This document shows positions 25,501-35,100 of a stretch of DNA of 64,000 nucleotides, piece after piece (positions within the stretch are counted from its first letter, which is position 1; every line of letters begins with the position of its first letter). The stretch covers positions 1,328,016 to 1,392,015 of the forward strand of contig NC_037590.1 of the NCBI RefSeq assembly GCF_003073045.1, in the 5' to 3' direction. A program made the position numbers and the translations under genes. The DNA comes from Pomacea canaliculata (lineage: Eukaryota > Mollusca > Gastropoda > Architaenioglossa > Ampullariidae). Under the pieces are notes generated by a model. It was not told where the DNA came from and ran no database searches. It was given only the letters and a program-made list of their open reading frames with translations.

Positions 25501-26280
25501 GCACCACCAGCACCCACCGGAAGGAAGTAAGCGTCAGTAAGCACTTGACGCACGGCTCCTTGCAACGCCCGCCGTCCGCGGTTGTCGTCGTCGTCGTCGA
25601 CGTGGTTGACTGCGTACGTCCCCGCCGCTGTTGCTGTTGCTGCTGTTGCGAGCTCGCCGTGTCCCTTCGACTGTGGGTGCGGCCGTGTTGGCGGGCCTGG
25701 TGCTGGCGTGAGCGCTGGTGGCGGCCGGCACCGCCGGCGGGTCGGTGGTGGTTGGGTCGGGGAGAGATGAGATGGCCGGCGCTGTGCGAGTGCACGATAT
25801 CCGGTAAGCTCTCCGAGGCACATCGCGCGCCAGACTCACCCCGATTCCAACCTCGGTCGTCAGGATGTGGTACCCGGGGGGTCCGAGCTCGCTGGTGGGT
25901 CTGGCCGTGTGGCCAGGCAAAGGCAGCGCTGGGTGTCTAGCGGCAAGATGCAAGCTGGACCCACCGGCCGAGGGGTAGAGTGCTGGCAGCATGGCGGGGG
26001 TCAGGTGCTGTTCCTGCGTATTCGGGGGGACCGGCCCCCGATGGTAGACCCCCGGGAAGTGTGGGACCGTGGCAGGTAGCCCCCCGGGATCCGAGTCTCT
26101 CATGGGCGGAAAGGCTGAAGAAGCCAGGATGTCAGGACGGCTGACCACCGACTGGCACAGAAAGGACGTTCCAGCGCTGGCGACTGGCACGGGTGGCGCT
26201 GCACGTCGGCCAAACGCCGAGGACGCCGCTGTGGTAAGCGTGACTGTACTCTGTGCTACCGCTTGTCGGCGGTGTTCCAT
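15826..26280 (-). CDS. Predicted two-pass membrane protein with proline-rich N-terminus and PPxY-bearing tail
   Basis: Minus-strand exons: 26280-25840 (start MEHRRQAVAQ; donor GTGAGT), about 25714-25402 (donor GTAAGT), 17684-17517 (acceptor TGTGTAG, donor GTAAGT) and 16647-15826 (acceptor TTTCAG, stop TAA). The last two introns are phase 1 and join cleanly. Membrane segments are RWVLVVLSLLGVLCVVTGIV with LAALHA following, and FLFLAIMFIG continuing across the exon join into LGVLLVIVVAVGW, separated by a very short loop. Both termini are therefore on the same, presumably cytosolic, side. The N-terminal part is Pro/Ala-rich, then has Gln and Thr runs, then RCKEPCVKC before the first helix. The tail has an Arg-rich stretch, an Asn run encoded by an AAT microsatellite, and three PPxY motifs (RPPPSYAAS, SPPPSYRSR, MPPTYRSR), ligands of NEDD4-type WW domains. 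The frame shifts across the AAT tract, and the first intron is inferred. I recognise no named family. Length is about 580 residues. Confidence 0.6.
16494..16533. repeat. AAT/ATT microsatellite inside the membrane-protein tail exon
   Basis: About 13 uninterrupted trinucleotides encode an Asn run on the minus strand. Upstream of it the tail reads in one frame (MLYPEFQYPRPPPSY); downstream it reads in another (AENYSLPGSPPPSYRSR). Confidence 0.85.
17255..17320. repeat. CA microsatellite, two blocks
   Basis: Two runs of CA (about 17259-17278 and 17297-17312) are separated by AATATACTCATGTAACTG. Both lie in the intron of the membrane-protein gene. Confidence 0.85.
17664..17851. repeat. 94-bp tandem duplication spanning a splice acceptor
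   Basis: CACTAGCAGCACTCCCAGAC and the following bases to about 17757 recur from 17759 (CACTAGTAGCACTCCCAGAC onward), offset by 94 bases. The unit includes the first 20 bases of the membrane-protein exon starting at 17684 and its acceptor, so a second acceptor-like TATGTAG/GTCTGGGAGTG sits at 17778 on the minus strand. Confidence 0.75.
18115..18175 (-). repeat. Retroposon tail fragment (minus orientation)
   Basis: AGTTATATAGCATTTTTCC followed by AGCACAGAGCACTTTACAAA is, on the minus strand, TTTGTAAAGTGCTCTGTGCT then GGAAAAATGCTATATAACT. This is a form of the 'GTAAAGCGCT...GCGCTATATAA' box found at invertebrate SINE/LINE ends. The limits are uncertain. Confidence 0.4.
19010..19116. repeat. 36-bp minisatellite, three copies
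   Basis: Each unit ends GTAGCACCTCCAGTAGGCTG. The units start at about 19010, 19046 and 19082. The period is a multiple of three and the plus strand stays open through it (repeated CSTSSRL), so a 71-codon open frame results; there is no other sign of coding. Confidence 0.85.
19489..20640 (-). mobile_element. CR1/Jockey-type LINE remnant: reverse-transcriptase C-terminal region
   Basis: Minus-strand pieces read NKHKVQQNPEKTVASFTGTR (the 'NKLxLNPxKTExxxFGT' block), then SLWRRISAFA and MQSHISL ('LSMxxHIxxL'), then CSRLHYCNFLPAGLPVVALP and LQRIQNAVARLVH ('SRLDYCNxLLxGLPxxxLxxLQRVQNAAARLV'). Finally FTLQLHQAAPLGDLKQLIKT is the usual LINE ORF end. At least four frame changes separate the blocks, so the copy is dead. 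The block order is collinear with one element. The part beyond 20340 is less certain. Confidence 0.85.
20741..20890. repeat. Two-copy tandem repeat, unit about 75 bp
   Basis: GAGCTAGTACGATGGATGAA at 20741 recurs as GAGCTAGTACGATAGATGAA at 20816. Both are followed by AAGGTCAGAACAAT-like text and GGAAAGACAA. It sits next to the LINE remnant. Confidence 0.7.
23600..24310 (+). repeat. Dispersed repeat copy 1 (interrupted by a SINE-like insert)
   Basis: It aligns by eye with 31685-32155. Shared text includes CATTTTCCTCGAAACATCTT / AATTTTCCTCGCAACACTCT, CCTGCCTCCTGCTTC, TGTGTTGA, ACTGATGCTAATACAACT / ACTGATACTACAACTATAAA, TCACAGCTACAA, GCTGATGGCATTCA, and a tail with GAGACCATTATTATTATT followed by AAAGCGCTAAATAAATT. 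The ATT-rich tail suggests a retroposon end. The two copies share no long open frame. Confidence 0.75.
23717..23885 (+). mobile_element. SINE-like insert nested in dispersed repeat copy 1
   Basis: About 165 bases here have no counterpart in the sister copy, where the flanking text is continuous (CTTCACTTATTTTCTTCACT). The insert contains GGTTCAGATCTCG, close to a tRNA B box (GGTTCGAATCC), then CTCGTGCACGCTGTTCTTTC, text typical of tRNA-derived molluscan SINEs. It ends in a C run. A clear A box was not identified. Confidence 0.45.
24660..24850. repeat. Degenerate repeat around AGTAACxxCCTA
   Basis: CAGTAACGACCTAGATA, CAGTAAGGACCTAGATA, ATAGTAATGGCTTCTA, CAGTAACAGCCTAAAA and CATTAACAACCTACAA follow one another with irregular spacing. 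The copies are old. Confidence 0.4.
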
Positions 26281-26330
26281 AAGGCACGCGCCGTCACAAG
26301 GGGGCCATGGCGTCGCGGGAGCTTTCTGCT
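25420..26330 (-). promoter_or_regulatory. CpG-rich block over the 5' exons of the membrane-protein gene
   Basis: This stretch is visibly GC- and CpG-rich against an AT-rich background and coincides with the first two exons (26280-25402). High CpG content together with the predicted start codon suggests the gene's 5' end and promoter lie at or just right of 26280. No TATA box was chosen. Confidence 0.4.
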
Positions 26331-29190
26331 GGGAAAAACGATCTGAGTTACTTCTCCTCTATTGACAGGCGGAATGAATGGTTTGGTTGGCCCTGCTGTC
26401 ATCTGAACGCCGATAACCACGACACAAAATAGTCTGTGTCAGTTCTGTACTTTGAGGCAAGCCACAGCAGCTTACGACACGCTGGTCCTGACAGAGGTCG
26501 AAGGTTTGTCAAGGTCGAACAGTCACATCCTGGCGAAGGCCACAGTCGAGGTGCTATTATATAAAATGTTGGGCTGGATTCTGCCTCCCCCCACGTCACC
26601 TCTTCCGCTTCTGTAACTTGCTTAGGCAGGGACGTTTTTTTTTCTCCTTTTTCTGCCCCTCCCTGTAGTGGAATCCCCGTCGTGACACCCGTTAGTAACA
26701 ATGGGCGTGTTGGCGACACACAAGGGCAGGGATCAGCGCCATGTATATGCGCCCTCGGCCAGAGGTGTGTGTTTGCTGCCCTCCTTCACCTTGTGGTCTT
26801 GGGCCGGGGCCAGTGGTGTCCACTCTCTCCCATTTTAAACATCCGTGTAACCCCCTTCACCTTCCTCCCACACACGTACGCGCGCGCACACACACCTCAG
26901 TGGGTCAATGGGGCTGCTGGCGCTAGGAGGTTTGTGAACAGAGAGCGGTCATGTCGCTTTTGGGAATATCCGTGTAGTGATCGACTGGACGTGAGCACAA
27001 CAGCCAAAGTAACGACGTTTAGGAGCCTTGAAAAATGTCCGCAGGAACGTCACCCGTAGTGAAGCTGACTGCAATGCAAAAACGGCAATTCCAGTTAATT
27101 TGGCAGGAGACCGTAAACTCACCCGCTTCACCCGCTCGCAACCACGCGTGCATACACACACATAAACGAACAGACAAACAGATGTCGTTTGAAATATATG
27201 CAACAAAGAACGATATCATGATAAGAGGAGTCGTCTAATCATTTGATCAGACTGATAATATTGTAACAGATTACAAAAGACTGGTATGCTTTACCTAGGC
27301 TACAACTGTTTTTAACAGAATAAAAAAAATGATCACGCCATAAGGTATACGCTGTTATGTCACAAATTAAGGGCAGTCTGTGTATATATATATTGTGGGT
27401 CTTGTGGTGTTTGTCGTTATATGGGTGAACGTCATTTCATTCAGAATCAGCGTTGAGGCAGCAGGCATATAGCTCTTAAGTATGGAAACGTAGTAACAAC
27501 AACGACGACGATGACGACGACGGGGATGATGGATACATATTGAGCGCAGTCTCCCCAGCTAATACCAGGCTTATCGTGCTTTACACACACACTCCTCACA
27601 ATTTACAACAAGGTAAAAGCGAAGAACTATTACAAAATATACACATCATCCATTACCATATATATATATAAACGCACGCGCGCAGCCACCGTGAATATAT
27701 TCAATTAAACACCGTCAATAAAAACTCCCACCTCGGCAAATACAAAATGATTCAAAATTAAGAGCTAGTGAAAAACTAGGTCTTTAGTACTTTTCTTTTT
27801 AGTTTAAGAATATAATCTATGTGACGAGATCATACAGAAGTACATCCTAGGCATCGGGGCATCATAGAAATACCTTTCCCTCACCAAAACACGTAATACA
27901 CATCTTTGGGACATTATCATTACTGGTCTGCGCAGTGAGTGCGATCTATCTTGGTCGTGGTGCTGCGCATTTCAAATACCACCCATTATTATTATTCAGA
28001 AGGCGGCGATCGGAGGAAGACCTGACAGCGACTCGTATCCACTCTCCCCTAATCCCAAGTTTGCTCTCATCGTGAATGGGTACTGCAGCTCGCAGCAAGC
28101 CGCAGCTGAGGGTCAGTGCGTATGCGCCAGTGGGATTCATCGTCACGCGACGCATCGATACAACAGGCGGCGACAAGACGCAACGGTCTGGAGGCGAGTC
28201 CCTCAGCACCATACAGCACAGCACACCACATACCCGGCGAAGCTACAGACAAAACTGCTTCTGGAGGGCTATAGTGTCCACAATTTGTCCTAGACCTCGC
28301 CCAGGAAATAATTGCCAAAATGCTCTTAAACTGCTTGCGCGAGATGTGGAAATATTTTCAGAGTACTTTGTTATGTCTTGAGCAAAGCTTACCGCAAGAT
28401 GTGAAAATATTTACAACAGAGTGCTTTGTTACGTCTCGAGCAAATCTTGGTGCAAGCTGTGGAGATATCTGTCAATGTTCTCGCAAACTGTGGAAGTAGT
28501 TTACGACACTGTCATATCTCTCGTAAAAATTGGTTTCTCCTGCAAGGTAAGAAAACTTCTAGCGTCAAACTTACTTTCGCAAAGCTTAGTGTAAGCTGTG
28601 GACAAGTGATTCAACGACAATTCCGGGAGGAATCCCCGCTGACGGTGCAGGCAGTCTATGTGCAGCGTATTCAAGCTTGTGGGTGCAATCACCTTCTAAG
28701 GTGGGGGGGGGGTGCACACCCTCTCTCCTCCCACTATACACAAGAGAGAGAGAGGGTGGGGTGAGGGGAAACAGGTGGATGCAAAGTAAATGTCCACCAT
28801 TTACCTGTAACCTGTAAGGTGCGTTCTCACGTGTCGCGGCGTGCTGTAGTTACTGTCAGCGGATGCCAGCTGTTAGCTGTGATCTAAAAAAGTGGGATTT
28901 CACTCGGTTTTACTTGTCTACCTTAAGCCAAACAAATTACTTCTCTCTCATTACATTTCACCATTAATTTCTTACACACGTGACGCGGCATTCGTGTGCA
29001 TGCATGCCTGTATCGAGTGTACGACAACCCGAGAACCCCTGTGTTGTTACCTAGAGGGTAGATCGGGAGACAATACTCTTGTGTGAAGCGCAGAAACCGA
29101 GGATGCACCCACCAGTCATCTATCACCCTGGACTTTTTGTTCAAACTTAAATAAATGCTGTTTCAAAGCGCTCAGCCATATCAAAGACAA
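26331..29190. other. Gene-poor stretch upstream of the membrane-protein gene
   Basis: No convincing exon was seen. The stretch holds CA/CG dinucleotide patches (26875-26895, 27660-27690), a GAC-rich patch near 27500-27525 and a G run near 28705. The GC-richer segment at 28000-28220 is open on both strands but shows no motif that I recognise. Confidence 0.35.
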
Positions 29191-29196
29191 GGATTT

Positions 29197-29300
29197 AGTT
29201 CAAGGGGTTGGCAAAGTACGCCCCGCGCGCCGGATCCGGCCCGTGGACGTCTTTGGACCGACCAGTCAACCAAAATGCGAACTTGTCTAAACTTTTAAAA
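29197..29300 (+). mobile_element. hAT-type DNA transposon end
   Basis: AAGGGGTTGGCAAAGTACG, then CCGCGCGCCGGATCCGGCCC and GTGGACGTCTTTGG, matches the terminal text of hAT elements (CAGGGGTxGGCAAACTACGG then GCGGGCCGGATCCGGCCC). No matching opposite end was found nearby. Some CpGs remain intact, so the copy may be less decayed than the one near 11.9 kb. Confidence 0.6.
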
Positions 29301-29461
29301 AAATTGAACTTAGGCTAATTTGGTTGAAAGTTAATTTATCAAATACGACTTAGTGTGAGGAATAATTAGTCCGTAGATGTAACAGAACAAGTACAAAAAT
29401 AACTAAAACGGATCTGACGTATTTGATGGAACTGTGAGAGATCATCGGCGGCGGCTGCCTT

Positions 29462-29752
29462 CCTGCCTGTACCAACATCAAGACGTGAATGTTACCTGAC
29501 TGTACCAGCATCAAGACGTGAATGTTACCTGACTGTACATGAGACACACATGACGTGAATGTTACCTGACTGTACCAACATCAAGACGTGAATGTTACCT
29601 GACTGTACCAACATCAAGACGTGAATGCTACCTGACTGTACCAACATCAAGACGTGAATGCTACCTGACTGTACCAACATCAAGACGTGAATGTTACCTG
29701 CCTGTACCAACATCAAGACGTGAATGCTATCTGACTGTACCAAACAATCAAG
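29462..29752. repeat. 33-bp minisatellite, eight copies plus a partial
   Basis: The unit is CCTGACTGTACCAACATCAA followed by GACGTGAATGTTA. Copies start at 29462, 29495, 29528, 29565, 29598, 29631, 29664 and 29697. The third copy is altered and 37 bases long (TACATGAGACACACATGACG). The period is 11 codons, so the minus strand stays open as repeats of NIHVLMLVQSG on each side of the altered copy. Confidence 0.9.
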
Positions 29753-31099
29753 ATGTTGTGAGATGATGGTGTCAAGGGCAATAGAGTATTATGGAATGCG
29801 TGCACAATTTATTGGGTTACTTTCACCTATCGTCATTTTTAGTTGTGTCGTAGCAGGCACGTTTGACTGCGTCGTTTGAAAGACTCCGACTAAAGAGAAT
29901 CAACGCTCTCTTTTACTTACAGTCATCTGGCACAAAGCACAAAGAGGGTCAGAAAAATCCCAACGTAAGTTAGAAATTAAGCAAAATCAAAAGTCTCACC
30001 TTCTGCCAATTTTACTTTCTCAACACTTGTCCACCTGAAGCTCTTAAAGTTTCAACAAAGCAACTCTAGCTGTGCAACCAGCATATATATCTATTACGGC
30101 CATTTGTACGCAGGTGAATAGAATGCTAAACAGTACCAGCCAATGCTATTCTCATGTACCCGATAGGCCATCTCGCATCCCCAGGCCAGTTCTGGACTTG
30201 CGTCGTGACGCTCGATAACAGCTATCCTGATGTTTGAAGCCTTGTAGCAAGCAAACTTTCATTACCAGTGATAAAGCCCCTTTACTGGCTCCAATAACAC
30301 GAGTATCTGACCTGTCTTGTGCTCACTACGGCTTACAAAAATAGCTCTTATGTAGACGGATGACTGGTTTCATTGTTTGCTGTGGCTGTCCTTGATCTCA
30401 GCGCACGTTAGATAAACATAATCACTCGATTTATATTTCTTAGCAGCTGTTTCGTTTCTCTTACTTCTAATCAAAATCATTCAAAACGGTTGTACATATT
30501 GATTTCAATCTGTTAATTTGTTTTAAATAAATAAATCGCTTTGTTTCTTCCAGTGCTCCACGCATACCACCTACCTCAGCTCCTAATCTGCGTGTGTTAA
30601 GGACATTGTTCCAGAATATTCAACCTTCTGGTCACATAAGTCGCTGGCTCGCCTCAGACGCAGGCAAGCAGACGATGAGGATCAGAGCTGTGCTAGAGAG
30701 AAGTTTTCCCGCTCTGTGCAGCCCATCGAGCGCCTACTGACCCTGACAACAGCGCTGGGCGATGCTTCGGCCTCCCCACCTGACAGGTGTTCCAATGACT
30801 TCCTTCTCGCCCCTTACCGCAACGCCGCACGACCCGCCTTAGATAGCAGCGTTTGCCAATGATGCGGAACCGCGCGGGACCTCTCATTTTCCGCAGGGTG
30901 CTGTGTATTGTCTAATCCACCTTTTTATCTGGGGGCTAACGTGCCGATAGATCAGCCATACTCGTGTAACTCCGCCAAGGACGGTCCCAAGCCCGGCTGA
31001 AAAAGAGGAGGGTTGGGCGTGGGGCTATAAAACAAACCCTTGCTATGTTCACTAGAGGGAGTATGACACTTAACTCATGACAAGGAGGGGGAGGGAATG

Positions 31100-31405
31100 A
31101 CGTGCCGAGTCAGAAGTGAGGACAGGGTCAGGCAAGGCTGCACCCGTTGCTGTTCCTGATCGCAATCGACTGTGATGAATGAAAGGCAAATGTCCAGTGG
31201 ACTCTGTGGATAGACGACCTCTTTGCAGACGATCTGGCACTGTCCCACAGCCACCGACAGATGCAGATCAGAAATCCAGTCAGGGGTGGGGGGGCAAGAC
31301 CAAGATCCTGAAGGTCAACACTGACTGCGAAGAGCCAGGTTGGATGGGGAGCCGCTAGAAGAAGTCCTTTACCTACCTCGGGAGTATGTTTAACAAGGAG
31401 GCGCT
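31100..31405 (+). mobile_element. LINE reverse-transcriptase remnant
   Basis: Pieces in different frames read DRVRQGC then PLLFLIAID ('GVRQGCLLSPLLFLIAIDW'), VQWTLWIDDLFADDLALSHS ('GIQWTLWxQLDDLDFADDLALLS', the FADD palm motif), KTKILKVN, and FTYLGSMFNKEA ('FTYLGSIIDKxGG'). This is the palm/thumb part of an invertebrate LINE reverse transcriptase. Several frame changes show it is dead. Confidence 0.85.
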
Positions 31406-31684
31406 TTCAAGCTTTACACGACAAAGATCCGTCTCGTTCTCTAGAGGAGGAAATTGCGGAGAAGATGGGGTTGGCTCTCGACGTGGAACCCCCAGGTGGA
31501 GACGGGACACCAAGCTTTTTGGCCTATGCACCAGCCGATTTTTATCTGGGGCTAACGTTTCGTGCAAACATGTCTGCACTGACAAATGGTGAGCATTGCA
31601 GTGCCTGCAGTCCTGTCATAATCCCTCGCAGGAGTGCTCCGCGCGTTTCCCTGCAGTTATTTCACGCTTGTGCTCGAAGGTAAA

Positions 31685-32155
31685 TTTTCCTCGCAACACT
31701 CTTCCCGCTGCTTTAGAATCTAATGAGTCAACAACTTGATCATCTCATCTCCCTCTACAACCCTGCCTCCTGCTTCACTTATTTTCTTCACTGCCGTTGT
31801 GTTGATGCCACCTACCTGACGGTTACGTGTGCGCGAAAAAATGGGCAACTGTATGCTGTTGTTGCCACCACCACTACCACTACTATTACCACTGATACTA
31901 CAACTATAAATCACAGCTACAAGTAAAAAGACTATCAGAGAAGAACAGAAGGCTAGAAATAGATATTGTAGCAGTAATACTGCGCTGGTGCTGATGGCAT
32001 TCACCTTCTTTTCACAGAACACAATAAACTCTTTGGTTTGAGACCATTATTATTATTGTCAGTGCGCTTATATTTTTTCTTTGTCAAGTGCTTTAAACTA
32101 GCCTTTGATGGTGAAATAAAGAGCTATATAAATTTACTTTATTAATATTATAATA
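31685..32155 (+). repeat. Dispersed repeat copy 2 (uninterrupted)
   Basis: This is the sister copy of 23600-24310 without the nested insert. It ends GAGACCATTATTATTATTGT, then CTTTGTCAAGTGCTTTAAAC, AAAGAGCTATATAAATT and an ATT-like tail, the expected end of a retroposon. Confidence 0.75.
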
Positions 32156-32159
32156 ATGG

Positions 32160-35100
32160 AAAAATCGATTAAATTATGTAGTGAGAACCAAGCAACCTGC
32201 ATGTGAACCAACTTTTAATCTTACTTCAAGATGCTCAGAGCAATATTTTGAAGACAAATGCAATCCCAATTCCAGTCCCCGCATGTCTCTCAATCTGTTC
32301 TTTGGCTAGACCATAAGGTAGGAGGACGCCAAACGCTGCGTCACAAATTTAGGGTCCATAACTCAGCAGTCTTCGCGCATACTCTTTTCACCTGGTCTGC
32401 CTTTCACCTGTGTTTCTGACCAAAGCACATACGCAGTGAGTAGAAGATTGTTTCCAAGTCTTTAGACATATTAGAGACGAAAAGCTTGGCCGTGAGGAAA
32501 TTTCCTGTGAAAGTGTCCCCGTTCCCCACACCCCCTCCCAGCAGCAAAACTTGGCACAAGCCATGAAGTAGCAGCGTTGGCAGCGATGTGAAGGAAAAGA
32601 GGGAGAGATAGTGAGTGAAGAGGTATGAAATGTCTGCGCGTGTAAACCACGCCGAAGTGATGATAGGAAACAGAGGAGGAAACCAGTGGCAACTGAAAAA
32701 CGGTGAACATGTAATGAGATTTCACGGTGTTCGGCTGCAGAGCTCGTCTCCAGCTGCTGCCAAGAAAACGTATCAGAGGCCTAGGCGGGTGTCGTTACAA
32801 CATTAAAGCCACTAACATAATGTATCTCGTCAACTGACTCGCTCGCACACGCACGTCCATGCACCCACTCCCCCTTCCGTACACCAGGTATCTCTAGTTG
32901 TTGTGTCTACGACTGGTTACCAATTATTATTGACACTAGATGGCGCTGTTCTACTGCCCTTACTTCACATGGCGTAAGACTTTATTTCCACGACTGGAGC
33001 AATATGACAACACTTGAGTCACCTGCGCATGTTACAACTCTTTTGCTCCACACCATCCACCCCTATTTCACCTTTAACTCCCCCCTCGACTTTGCTAAGA
33101 TACACGTTATCTACCCTTAAGAACTTTTTAAAAAAATGATACGATTAGTTTTTAGAACTCTCGAGAAGCATAGCAACAAGCACACTTTTTTGCCGTCTTA
33201 ACACTCCCTCAATGACACTGCAAGCCTCTTATAACTAGGACTTCCGTCTTCCCACTACTGCAGTGTTAAGTATGCTTTAGCATATCTCCAGCGAATACAT
33301 ATTCTTCGCAGCAGCAAAAACTACCATATTTCTGACTACTGTTCTGGAATAAAGGAAGCAGAAGTATCTTTCGGCATGCCTGCCACTTGTTACACAACGA
33401 AAATGACCAATATTCATGTGATGTATCACGTCAGCTTCGTTAAACTCTATTTTACGCTCAATTATTTTAATACAGCTACACACGTAAGCAAAAAAAAAAA
33501 AAAAAAAAGCAAAGAACGAGAATACCTTAGGTGTAACCTCGCTTTTGAGGTCTGTTGTTTCTGTGCTCATCTCAGGTAAAATCCTCTCTTACTCTACTTC
33601 TACGGTAAAGGTTAGTGTGATGTGCGGTAGAGAAAGAGGGGGAGAGGCCGCGAAAGTGTCTGGGTGCGTCTTCTCCCCACCCCCACCCCCCCATCTTCTT
33701 TGTATGTGTGTATGTGAGGGGGGGGGGAAGGGGTGTTTATATAAGGCAAGCGTTTTCCCGCAAAACGGATTATCGCATTAAAAAAATCTTTGAAAATTAT
33801 GGCATAAAAATAGCGTAATTAGCTGTCTAAACATTGGGAAACTCATCTAATTTAAAATTTAAAAATAAAACACCCTAATAAACTAAAAATAAAAAGTAAC
33901 CCGGATAGCTCTCTCCTTCAATTACTGAAAACGGATAAGCGACAGGCTGAGCCAGGAAACGTGAAAGCATTTGTTAAGGGCTTTCTCAACCCAACACATT
34001 GTTCACTGTCACTTTGGCAAATGTTGTCATGAGCATCATAGTCGCCAAGATCTGCCAAGCGTAATCACATACACATTGCACAATGTGTCTGGTTAAGAAG
34101 GCAAGACAGTGACAGTCTGGGAGATGGATGTATGGGGTAAATAAACGTCTACATACTTCGTTCAATCCAAACACATGACGGCGTTTTTTAAACTAATCGT
34201 CTAGTAAACTGTCTTGGCTCCGTCTATACTTTCGTGGGTCTCAGGACTAAGAAAACCAAGCTTCAGAGTGCAACAAGATGACTGACAGAGAGATAAGGTT
34301 TAAGGACAAAACTGTTCATTCTTAAACATAAACGACAGTCTGATGACACTCGTCTTACTCTAAGCTCTACCAAAGATGGTTACTCTTTGGCTCTACTCTC
34401 ACGAATGTGAATGGTCTGTCAACCCACACGTCGGGTGAGTCCAAGGTTCCGATGAAGACTGTCGGTTCATTTAAAAATAAATATTGCTCTCCCTACCCCC
34501 ATTTATTAATATTTACCGATCAATGTAGTTTAAAGAGCGGAAACAGATGTGTTCCTAGCACCCTGGTAAAGATCCTGAAAATGTACCTGAATGTTATAAG
34601 GTAAGTTAATTATTTTTTTCTTTAAAGTTGCGTCGGTAGCTACTTTATATGTATCTGTTACATGCTATGTTGACTCTCAAAAGGTTGTAGCCTTCTGGAT
34701 GCATGTACACAAATTCTAATACTTATCTGACAAGCACGCTAATGATAAAAAGTTTAGGAGTGCATTCCGTAAAAGATGTAAATAAATCCACCCTTCTCCT
34801 GTACTTTGGATGTGCAGGCGGATCTATCCCAAGCAAGTCTGAGGTCAGAACTACCATGCTTCTCACTAACTTTGGCTTTGGGTCAGTGGTAGAACATGCT
34901 GGCACTCACAAAACGACTGAAAATAACATATGGACGCCATCTACAGTCAGAACAGATACATGAATGCCTCTCAGCATCCGTGCTGTGCGGGTTTTAAAAG
35001 ACCGACTGTTGCTCTTCCTCACAGTCCTCTGACGATACATGCCGGGTAAATATGGCAAACGCGTCCATGCGTTTAAATGTTCTCCGCGCGGAGCAAGAGG

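Noticed and set aside
25404-25940. 178-codon plus-strand open frame opposite the membrane-protein exons
   Set aside because: It is antisense to supported coding exons in CpG-rich DNA; Arg/Trp/Cys/Gly-rich text (runs of V and C) is the usual shadow of GC-rich coding sequence.
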